A stretch of DNA of 64,000 nt from Symbiodinium natans (taxonomy: Eukaryota; Sar; Dinophyceae; Suessiales; Symbiodiniaceae): positions 74,571 to 138,570 of the forward strand of contig CAJNDS010002256.1 of assembly GCA_905221605.1 (NCBI GenBank), in the 5' to 3' direction. Numbering within the stretch: position 1 is the first letter of the stretch; the number at the start of each line of letters is the position of its first letter. The notes under the pieces are model-generated. The model did no database searches, was not told the DNA's origin, and saw only the letters and a program-made list of their open reading frames with translations. Shown in pieces: positions 11,841-20,289 of this stretch. The position numbers and the translations under genes are program-made.

Positions 11841-12310
11841 AGATTTTTCAATTTGAAAAAAAAATAAGAAATTCTGATGAAAACATTTAGACACAATTTT
11901 ATTAACTCTTTTCTGTCAGACAATGCAAATGAAATTTGAAACAAGAAGTTTTGGACAAATTGAAATAGTAAAGAACATTTTCAAAAACAAAAAAACGTCT
12001 GTTGTCTAGAAGACAAAATAAAAAAAAAATGCAACTTTGTTTTTTGAAGTGATCGTTGATTGAACTTGTTTGAATTTAATCAGGTTTCTGTTATCGTGTT
12101 TGTTTGTCTTGTCTGGATTTCTTTGAACGGTTTTGTTTTGTTGTAAATCCTAAAACAGTTGGAAACAAGCTTGTTTTTGTTTCTTGTGAAGCAGTTAGTG
12201 ATGTGAAAAAATTTTTGAAATCACTTGGTTTTTATTGTGTTATGAACATCGCTCTAAAGGTGTATCGTTTGAAGCGGCTAATTTGTAGATTTAAGAGACA
12301 TCCTCTAAGG
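11841..12310. other. AT-rich island
   Basis: Composition changes sharply to A/T-rich with many A and T runs, unlike the sequence on both sides. No gene is recognised. It could be a separate inserted segment or an old element remnant. Confidence 0.4.
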
Positions 12311-13140
12311 TTGTAGCAAGTGGAGCGGCTGTCAAGGTGGCACACCTTCTAACAGTGTAGCATTTGAAGTGGCAAGATTAGCCGCTTCAAATGCCGCGCC
12401 CGCCTTGTTTTGGTGTGTGTTTGCTTTCGTTTTTGCACCTGCTCTGTTTCACCTTGTGTTGAACAGCCTGCTGCGCTGCTGATGTAGTAAAGAGAAAACA
12501 GAGGCCGGCCAAGAAGTGAGTTCCAGTTCGACGGCGAAGAGTTGGAAGAGGCCGCAATGCGCGCGGAGGTATGTCAAGAAGATCCAAGTATGGCTGCTAA
12601 GCACAAGCTGCCTGCCTGTCAGCAGGAGTTGGCCTTTACGCCAAAGAGCTTAACCTCAAGATCCTTGGCTTTAGCAAGATGTTGCGTGCTGCCTCAAGTG
12701 ATTCTGACCAACCAATCAGAAAGTTCAACGAAGTTCAAGAGATTTATTCATTAGTCAAGGCGTGGCTGTACCTTGATAAGCTGCAACTAAGGCGAAGAAC
12801 TGGCGCTCTTGTCTAGCGTCGAAAACAAGTTTGATGTGTTCTGCCAAACATGCTTGCAATCTCTTCTCTGGTTCTTGCAACTATTTTAAAGCATGTTTGG
12901 GTGCGTTGGCATGGAAAGCACAGGTGCAAGAGCGCGCCATGGGATCGGCGTGGAGAAGGCCACCACGACGAACCTGGAAGGGCCTATCAGTACCAATGCT
13001 GCACAAGCGCAGGGCCTAACAATGCCACCATGCCCAACCAGAGGCCTGCTTAAAAAAAGATGTTGAGGGACTTAAGGTCAACCCCGTCGGACAAGATCCT
13101 TGGCTTTGGCAAGTATTGGGGGTACTTTAAGGAAACTCCT
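12311..13140. other. No recognised gene
   Basis: Degenerate phrases such as TTTGAAG(C/T)GGC recur at 12260-12390. No open frame has domain-like content. Confidence 0.35.
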
Positions 13141-13154
13141 TCTTAGTACATGGC

Positions 13155-13722
13155 GTGGGCGGTGACAGAGCTCCAGGGTGGCAACTTACACCCAGACCTG
13201 TCCGCTATGCAACCTGGGCCAAGAGAAAGAAGGTCGGCGGGGCGCTGCTGGGCTTGGCGAAGGCTTGCGCCACCTTCTCCGTCATGATGACCGCGCACGT
13301 CACAGAGTGCATTGCTGAGCCAGCCAAGGAGGCGTGGGCAGTCTTTCAGCCCAGGCACTACGACTCCGACGACATTGGCAGAGCGGACTTCCTCGATCTC
13401 TTTGCGGGCCACTAGAATCTCCGAAGTCCTCAATGAGATTGCAAAGGAGCGACCGTGGCTGGTGTGGGCCTCCCCTGAGTGGTGCCTTTTCCCGGAGGCG
13501 CTATGCTCAACAAGAACGGCGACGGAGACGCAAGAAAGAGCAAACCTTCCTGACATTCCTTCAAGAGGTGAATCAGCTATCGAAAGCCATTTCGCTATTG
13601 AGAATTCTAGGGGCTCCGGCCTGTGGCAGGCCCCTCCGGCGCAAAAGTGGAGCTAGAACAGATGCATTTCGCCAAGGTCGACATGTGTCAGTATGCGCTA
13701 CGTGATGTCAAGAACAAGTGCT
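13155..13722 (+). pseudogene. Methyltransferase-fold-like segment of a copia polyprotein, frameshifted
   Basis: Pieces in alternating frames read like the C5-methyltransferase-fold module that precedes integrase in some dinoflagellate retroelements: FLDLFAG near 13393, a segment ERPWLVWASPEWC, then IENSRGSGLWQAPP near 13600 and DMCQYALRDVKN near 13682. The Glu-Asn motif followed by SGLW resembles VENPRGSLFW in the complete module of the DIRS-like element at 33.9-35.1 kb. Several frame changes make it inactive. A methyltransferase relation is inferred from motif order. Confidence 0.45.
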
Positions 13723-14136
13723 AAGCGCCGGGATGTTTGCCCCGGGAGAATCAAAGGTTTCCAGCCATAAGATGTCGAGAGCAAGAGCCTCGTTAAAGTT
13801 AAACGAAACTTCCGGTTGAACCACGCGCGCTGGTCTGGCCCTTGTTGATTGTTGGTAAGTCCCTTGAATTAGGGCAGGGTTGGCCCCGCTGAGCTGAAGA
13901 TGTCTGATGAGCTCCTTGTTCGGCGGTCCAAGGTTCTCATGCGCCCTTTTCAAAAGTGCAGCCACGGTCGGGGAGACTTTCCCCCGAAACGATATGGCTC
14001 CGGCTCCGGCAGCATCCGGCAGAAGCTCTTCTTCGTCTTCGCCTCCCATTTCTCCAGCGCCATTGCCATTGAGGTCAGCGGCCCACGCAGACTGGATGCT
14101 TGAACCTTTCCGTCGCACAGCTTTGCAGGCCTTCAA
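13708..14136 (-). pseudogene. Copia integrase N-terminal (pre-integrase) segment, inverted
   Basis: The minus-strand frame reads ISFRGKVSPTVAALLKRAHE, NLGPPNKELIRHLQLSGA and later NFNEALALDILWLE. This is the usual start of a Ty1/copia integrase: the His-rich zinc region (the HENLG segment), then the first catalytic Asp region (LDILW). The pieces on both sides belong to the same element but lie on the plus strand, so this block was inverted in place. Part of the zinc ligands (CxxC) is not evident after QGTYQ, where a few residues seem lost. Confidence 0.6.
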
Positions 14137-14229
14137 CAGCTTTTGCGAAGCTGGTGGGATTCCGGAGAGGATGACATCGGGCCCGGCAATTGCTGTGTGC
14201 TCGTGGGTTCCAGGACACAGGTTTTGACA

Positions 14230-15250
14230 GGTCGTGGGCTAACCCTGCATGTTAGATGAGAATGCTGATCCTCTTCTGCAGGAAATGTCGTCGACCTCGC
14301 TTCCACGTACCAGGTCGTGATTCCGGGAATCAAATCCGCCATGGGCTGAGGCGCCACGTCTGATCCTCACAGACCTTGACTCCACCTTCAAGGACCAGTT
14401 TCTGTGCTCTATGGACCAGCACCACATCCAGGTGCGATGCGCAGCTGGCCAGGCTCACTGGCAGAATGGTGTCGCAGAGTGGCATGGGGCGACTTGGAAA
14501 AACATCTGGGCGAAGGTTGTCGAAGAGGAGAAGGTGATCCTAGAAGAATAGAAAAAGACAGCAGCCTTGGTAAGTGACGCGAAGAACCAGTTACGGAACC
14601 GGGCGGGCTATTCCCCGCGACAATTGACCCAGAGGGAAATGACGCTGCTAATGGTGGCGCTGGTGGCACAGAGGTCACAAGTTCCGACGCGAAGTTCGCT
14701 CGACTACAGGCCCGACGCGCTGCTGCTCGTGGAGCATTTCACCGGGTCCAGGTCAAGGCAGCTGTTAGCCGCGCCATAAATCACCAGACTCGTGTCGAAG
14801 CACCGTCCATTGACCCGGAGAGCTGGTCTACGTCTTCAGACTGATGCGGCTTGGCAAAGGCAAAAAGCCGCGGCCACCTGGACAGGACCGGCTACAGTCA
14901 TCGGCCGTGAGGGGGGCAACTACTGGGTGGCTCGTGGAGGTCGTTGGGCTCTTGGCAGCGTCCGAGCATCTTTGCCGAGCAGAACATGAAGAAGTCAGCG
15001 AGGCCCTCCGCATCAAGATCGCCATGCGCCAAGTACGGAACCTTCTCAGGGATAACGACTTGACTGAGTATGAGGACCTCACCGCGGAGCCGCCGGCCAT
15101 CGATGAGGAGTACGTGGACGAGGGTGCCGCCATGGAGGTCGAGGATGAGTTCCAAGGAGGTCGCCAAGCACATGATGAACGCGTCGTGCGGGCAATCGAG
15201 CGAGAGGAGAAGTTTGAAGAGGAGGCGAGACGTAGTTCAAGAAGGCAAAG
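14230..15250 (+). pseudogene. Copia integrase core (C-terminal half) and linker
   Basis: The plus strand reads QVRCAAGQAHWQNGVAEWHG near 14430-14490, the integrase catalytic segment with the conserved Asn-Gly-Val-Ala-Glu. VSDAKNQLRNRAGYSPRQ follows near 14570, then GPATVIGREGGNYWVARGG near 14890-14945, a typical C-terminal integrase strand. A linker rich in Glu/Arg follows. Frames change at least three times and a stop interrupts the helix after VILEE, so the reading frame is broken. Confidence 0.7.
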
Positions 15251-16246
15251 TTGGGGCATGAACGTCCTCGTGAGGTCCATATGGCGGCCCATCGTGTTTC
15301 GGAACGTGGCCGGGAGAAGCAACTCGAGAAGGAACTTCCTTGGGGGATGATAGATCCTTCCGAACGACATCTTTATCGAGAAGCTGAACAAACCCAATGG
15401 GATGAACATGTGCGATATGGCGCAGTCAGGGCCCTGTCGGTTGACGAAAGCCGAAGGCTTCGCGAAGAAATAGATCCCGCCAGGATCTTGAGGTCGCGCT
15501 TTGCTTACAAAGACAAGAACTTCTCCAAGCGCCGTGTGGATGGGGCCCTGGGCCCAAAACCCAAGGCCAGGTTGTGCGTGAGTGGACAGAACGACCCAGA
15601 CCTCACAAAGGACATCGTGGTGGATGCTCCGACGACATCCAGAGCTTCGATCATGATGGCAATCCAACTGGCACTGGCCAAGCAATGGGTGGCGAGCATC
15701 GGAGACATCCGAGCAGCATTTCTCAACGGTGTCCCGGCTCCGAGATCGTTATATTTCGAACAGCCCAAGCGCGGGATCCCGTCACTTGAAAAGGGGCAAC
15801 TGGTTGAGATCCTCAAAGGTGTTTTCGGCCTTAGTACTAGTCCAAAGCTCTGGTGGATGAAGTTGTCCAACGACCTGAAGAACATGGAGCTCGAGCACGA
15901 GGGTCAGAAGTACTATGTCTCGCAGAACACCATCGATCCTTGTGTCTTCGTGCTGATGGAGAAGGAGAGTCAGGAGGTCGTCGGCCTGATTCTCACTCAT
16001 GTCGACGACTTGTTGCTCCTGACACAGCAGAAGCTGCGCGAGCCACTCCAGCAGAAGCTCGCCTCAATGTTTCCAGTGGACGGTTGGCAGAACGACAAAT
16101 TCGAGTGCGCTGGCTGCGAGTACGACTTCACATCCCCCGAATGTGCGACCATTTCGCAAACTTCATACGCCGTCGTCCTGGGCTACCGCGATGCCGCTTG
16201 GGGCAACGTAGCGGATCCAAATGCCGAGCCCGGAGATGAAAAGTGA
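15251..16246 (+). pseudogene. Ty1/copia reverse transcriptase (RVT_2)
   Basis: One open frame holds the whole polymerase domain: RSRFAYKDKN and KARLCVSGQNDPD (fingers), VASIGDIRAAFLNG with the first catalytic Asp, LKGVFGLSTSPKLWW, then LTHVDDLLLL near 15998 with the Asp-Asp pair, and the thumb. It is the best preserved part of the element at 13.1-16.8 kb. The upstream start is arbitrary because the true polyprotein frame is broken before it, and the frame ends early before RNase H. Confidence 0.85.
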
Positions 16247-16258
16247 ATTGGAGATCAC

Positions 16259-16822
16259 ACTGTGTCTTCGCAGCTCGCGTACCTGATCCTTGCCGCCGAC
16301 CGACGCTGCCTGGAAGGCGGTGAAGGAGCATTCAGCGTGTTGGATTGGCGTAGCAAAGCCGCAGCAGAGTATGCAGATCGACTTTTGCCGGAGAAACGCT
16401 GGCTTGCAGCGACACCATGGAAGCTTCCCTGTACCTGCGTGGCTTGTTTGTCTCGTGCTCTAGGGCAAGCACGTCACGGAAGAGGAGGCCATGAAGTTCG
16501 TGGACATGCATCTTGTCACCGACTGCAAGAGCCTCTATGACCACATCCAACGTGAAGGGACGCCAAAGGCACCAGCTGATAAGCGTTTGGCACTTGACTT
16601 GGCTGGATGCGGCAGGTCTTGGTGCGAGAAGGGCAGAACCAATGGAGGAAACGTTTTGGCACTCAGGCAACCTTCACGCCAGAAAGACCCTGCCGACCTC
16701 CTATCCATTGGCTACCCACTGAAGACATGTTGGCCGATATGCTCACGAAGAAGCTCAAGCCTGAGATGTGGTGGGCTACTCTCAAACAGGGCACTTTAAA
16801 GTTGCCTCTCCGTATGATTTGA
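16259..16822 (+). pseudogene. Copia RNase H and polyprotein C-terminus, frameshifted
   Basis: Fragments in three frames give the copia C-terminus in order: FSVLDWRSK near 16340, STFAGETLACSDTMEASLYL with the catalytic Glu, LVTDCKSLYDHIQREG near 16510, KRLALDLA, and IHWLPTEDMLADMLTKKL near 16705 followed by WW. The element ends shortly after 16822. No LTRs were recognised around it. Confidence 0.75.
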
Positions 16823-17229
16823 GCAGATGCTTGACACTTTGTACACGATTTTCGATGTGTGTGAGTGCACAGCATCAGCCGTAAGCACTTCCGACAACAT
16901 GCTTGTTGTCCCGCCTTCGACCGACTCAAGGCACATGTGTCCCTCGAGTTGTGAAAAGTACCGAGCACTGTGTTGCCTCATGTGCGACTCGCGCCGTGGC
17001 GCTCATACCTTCTGCAGGAGCGCCACAGTGCGGAAGTTCGCAAGACTGATGGACACAACAACTATGGGCACTTCTTCTCCACAAAATCGGGACAGAAGGT
17101 GGCGTTAACAAGATGCTGGAAAGTGGAGGCATTGGCGTGGCTGGCAGAACGACTCTGGCACTCAACAAGCACAGAAAAGTGGGATTTTACGAAACTTGCC
17201 AACTGCACGCAGGAAGGCCAACAGACCCG
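16823..17229 (+). other. No recognised domain
   Basis: A plus-strand open frame from 16970 runs on into the gag-like segment, but its first third has no recognised motif. Confidence 0.3.
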
Positions 17230-18002
17230 GACTCAGGGCACAGCCTCAAAGTCCGAGGTGGCATCTGAGGCCTCCACCACGGTTCCTGCCACAGAAGCGG
17301 ATGCCGTGCCCCTAGGCACCAGGCCGCTCGCAGCCACGCGGGAGTACGAGCCCCCTGCCTCAACAAGTCCGCCCACGCTTAGTACAATTACGGACATGTC
17401 ACGGCGGCCATGGAATCTAATCTGGGCACAGTCCAAACTCCAAAGGCAACACGAAGAAGAAGTCTCTCAATGGAGTGACTGGAGTTTCGCCTTTAAGAAC
17501 TTTCTAGCGTTCATGGACTGCGAATTCCTAGCAGACGAAAGATAAGAGGAATGAAGCTGTATTCCGTCTTGAGTAGTTACTTGAAGAATCGTCCGTTGAA
17601 GGTGTTGAGAAGCATCGACAACATGGATGGATTTGAAGTCTGGAGGCAACTCACAATGGAGCTGGAACCATCCTGTACGAAGTCTGGCAATGGCCCAAGC
17701 CTTGGTAGGATTCCCTGCAATGGCAAAGGGAGCTAGCCTGATGGATTTGTGTCCTCACGTTTGAGAAGTTGGTCAACGAGCACGAGAAGTTATCGACGAC
17801 GAAGTACGATGACAACTTGGATCGGAACGTTGCTGAAGAGCAGCATATCATGGTCGGAATCAATGAGAAGACAAGTTACCATGACTTGAGGACGAAGCTA
17901 TTACACGAAAGAAGCAACCAAACGTGGTTGGCTAAGAACATCTTGGGGTCATTGAGTGTTCAGGCCCCAGGAACAAGTTCAAGCTCCAAGGTCAAGGACT
18001 GA
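17230..18002 (+). pseudogene. Retroelement gag-like fragment
   Basis: WSDWSFAFKNFLAFMDCEFL near 17481-17535, then LKVLRSIDNMDGFEVWRQL near 17600-17655, then LVNEHEKLSTTKYDDNL near 17770. This order matches the capsid-like gag region common to dinoflagellate copia-type elements: a W..W..F motif, then GFEAWRQL, then the E..V..YE helix. It needs two frame changes and a stop interrupts it. It stops about 25 bp before the DIRS-like element, which may have inserted at its end. Confidence 0.5.
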
Positions 18003-18026
18003 TCCCAATGGAGATCGATCGGCTGA

Positions 18027-18306
18027 AAGCTAACGGTCAACGGGTTGATAGTGCATTAAAGTCTGAGCCTAGAGAAAAACCCCTTTGTGTTTCTTTGCTA
18101 GCTCGCCTGAGCTTTGGGAAAAGGGAAAACTTTCCTTCATTGGCCTTTTGCACTCATTTTCCAGTCTCTGACACCATTGCTTGCGCATGTTCACCGGTTC
18201 AAGTGCCTTGTGAACGATGAGCATCTGCAAGTTCTTGGAGCTGCCAAATGTTTTGCATCAAGCTTTGAACACTAGACTCAAGCTTCTGCAATGTGTCAAA
18301 ATTTCT
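18027..18306 (+). repeat. Split direct repeat A1
   Basis: This 280-bp sequence is repeated at 37219-37498 (A2) with about two mismatches. It forms the left end of the DIRS-order element. Confidence 0.92.
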
Positions 18307-18330
18307 AGTTTCTCCGCCCGTGCGCGATCC

Positions 18331-18618
18331 ATGGACGCTGGCCTCACAGCTGATCGACTGCAGGTCCTTGAGGCTCGCTTGGACAGTCACAGTCGTGACC
18401 TTGTGCTGCTCGGGCGTGCACAGCGTCAGCTTACGCATCGTGTTGTTTCCTTGGAGTCAAGCATAGCATCTCTTGAAACTCGTCTTGGAGATCTCGAAGC
18501 TGACCTCGAACAGGCTTCCACAAGGTTGGCTGCCATCAATCATTTCTTGCACATCTCCATAGGACGTTTGGCCAACTTGTTGCGTCGTTTGTTGCGGTTG
18601 CGCCCTGCTGGCTTCTGA
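18331..18618 (+). CDS. Coiled-coil protein of the DIRS-like element
   Basis: From the ATG at 18331 the frame codes for 95 residues. The central part is a heptad-like helix with LEARLDSHSRDLVLLGRAQR and LESSIASLETRLGDLEADLE, ending in a basic Arg/Leu-rich tail. The frame is open further upstream into repeat A1, so the start could be at 18217. Its stop TGA overlaps the ATG of the next ORF (TGATG at 18616-18620), suggesting coupled translation. It may help particle assembly or oligomerise the recombinase, but this is a guess from position. Confidence 0.55.
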   Translation: MDAGLTADRLQVLEARLDSHSRDLVLLGRAQRQLTHRVVSLESSIASLETRLGDLEADLEQASTRLAAINHFLHISIGRLANLLRRLLRLRPAGF

Positions 18619-19079
18619 TGTCTGAAGACAGTGCTTCTGCCCCTAGCCATTGTCTACGCTGCATTGGTCCTTGCACTTGCGCCACACCGCTGCTGCATGT
18701 GGTGAGACGTTATGCCCTCCATCATTCCAGAGCTGGTCTTGCGGATAATTTGGGGTCTTTGGGATCGCTTGAGTCTCCGAGTTTAGCAGCACCAGGTACC
18801 CCGGGGCTGTTGGATGAGCCCGGCTCGCAGCCAGAGCCAGTAGAGCAAGGCCTCGTGGATGCCTCAGGTCCTGCATTGGACTTGTCGGACTTGTTTATCG
18901 GGGATGAAAGCTGTGGGGAAGGCCTTAGCGACTTTGAGGGCTTCGGAAGTCTTAGGGAAGGTTCTCCGGTGCCGAGAGAGCATTCTGTTCTTGGTGTTGG
19001 CACTGGTTTTTCACCGTCCGAAGAAGATGGGCATGCGGCGGTTCCTGAGTTCGAATTCTCCGGAAGTCCCAACTTTGTG
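18618..19079 (+). CDS. Tyrosine recombinase ORF, 5' part (interrupted by LINE)
   Basis: The ATG at 18618 overlaps the previous stop. The 154 codons are Ser/Gly/Pro/Glu-rich, with a Cys cluster (CLRCIGPCTCA) at the start. At 19064-19079 the sequence AAGTCCCAACTTTGTG is met again at 29510-29525, and the reading frame continues there without shift into the recombinase domain. This is therefore the N-terminal region of the protein completed at 29526-31361, cut by the LINE insertion. Sequence after 19079 in this frame, to the stop at 19226, is LINE 5' untranslated DNA. Confidence 0.72.
19064..19079 (+). repeat. 16-bp target-site duplication, left copy
   Basis: AAGTCCCAACTTTGTG is repeated exactly at 29510-29525 and bounds the LINE. 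Confidence 0.9.
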
Positions 19080-19317
19080 AAGGTTCTCGGCTCGAGTTGT
19101 TACCTGTGCTTTCCTCCGAGAACTGGGTCTCTTGCATATTCACTTTGTACCTCCAGTGTCCGGTACTCTATTTCGATAAGCAGTCTTTGGGTTTTTCCAG
19201 TATGCGACTTTCTTGTGTCTCACTGAGAAGTAGTCACAGTCTTACTGCATTGTTGCCATAGAAGGCGCACTGTTTAAGTCCTTCTTTTTCACACACTGCT
19301 GCTGTATTTTTTATTTC

Positions 19318-19695
19318 ATGGATGGCGAGCATGCTTCTGGTATACATGATGCTGGCTCTATGGGCTGGTATTATGATCCTGCCACTGCAATGGCAAACAG
19401 GTCGGCAGCTCAAATGTCTGGTGGTGATGCATTTGTTGCAGCAAGCAAGCAATGGCAGTACAGGGCATGTCTCTTGGAGATTATTGCAGACGCGTATGTT
19501 GGCACCAGCCAGTCCTGTCAGCATTATGCACAAGCCCTGGCCTCAGCTCTTACGAACAGCGAGAACGTCAGCGGATTGCTTCACTTTGCAAAACAAGTGC
19601 TGGACAGAGACTTATACATGCGATATCTGGCAACCATGTATAGGCACCACCCCGATGATGTCGCGAGCTTTTGCACTACATGCCACGAGCTTTGA
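19318..19695 (+). CDS. Small LINE ORF, unknown function
   Basis: This is the first good ATG after the 5' untranslated region and gives 125 residues with ordinary composition. It includes helical stretches (CLLEIIADAYVGTSQ, LLHFAKQVLDRDLYMRYL) and His/Cys-rich ends (MYRHHPDDV, CTTCHEL). No domain is recognised. A longer frame (19322-22675) overlaps it in another phase, and its N-terminal part looks less protein-like here. Confidence 0.4.
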   Translation: MDGEHASGIHDAGSMGWYYDPATAMANRSAAQMSGGDAFVAASKQWQYRACLLEIIADAYVGTSQSCQHYAQALASALTNSENVSGLLHFAKQVLDRDLYMRYLATMYRHHPDDVASFCTTCHEL

Positions 19696-19788
19696 AAGGG
19701 CAACGACTAAACACAGCGATGGTATAGGTAGTAAGGACACTTCCTGTTGTCTCAGGCATCTTGCTGGTAAAATGGGGCACATCGATGG

Positions 19789-20289
19789 ATGTACATGGTG
19801 GACAACTATCGAGCAGCGGCAGGACCTGTGCAATTCGAGTGCTTCACTGCTCTTTTGCACGATGCAACTCTCGTTCCCTGCCACCGACTGTACACAGCAA
19901 GCATATTGTTTCAGTTGCTCAAAGCAAACCAGAGGTTGCTACAGCGATGCCCTTCATATAAGAAAAGCAACTGGCATATGGTGGAACCTACAGTTCTGGT
20001 ATGCACTACATCCCATTTCCCAGTCCCCATATACCTCAGAGTGTTATACCATGGTGAACCGCGGTCGCAGTCCACTACCTCGCCATGGGTATCGTTCTAC
20101 ACGTACGGATGCCTCCAGAAGCCGAACCAGAAGCAGAGTTCCTCTGAGGCGACGAGATCCTCAACCGGTGCGATCCCCGTTACCAAGGTTATGTGGAGAA
20201 CCTGGGCGACGCCCATTGCCCCGCCATCGACCACAGCGGGCAGCCCGACAACGAACACCCTCACAGTCACCGACACCGGACCATGCTAG
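19789..20289 (+). CDS. Second small LINE ORF, unknown
   Basis: In the frame of the 19318 ORF but after several stops, an ATG at 19789 opens 166 codons. The first ~85 residues (FECFTALLHDATLVPCHRLY, ILFQLLKANQRLLQRCP) look like a folded helical segment. The rest overlaps the SR-rich ORF1 and is Thr/Ser/Pro-rich, probably chance. Function unknown. Confidence 0.3.
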   Translation: MYMVDNYRAAAGPVQFECFTALLHDATLVPCHRLYTASILFQLLKANQRLLQRCPSYKKSNWHMVEPTVLVCTTSHFPVPIYLRVLYHGEPRSQSTTSPWVSFYTYGCLQKPNQKQSSSEATRSSTGAIPVTKVMWRTWATPIAPPSTTAGSPTTNTLTVTDTGPC

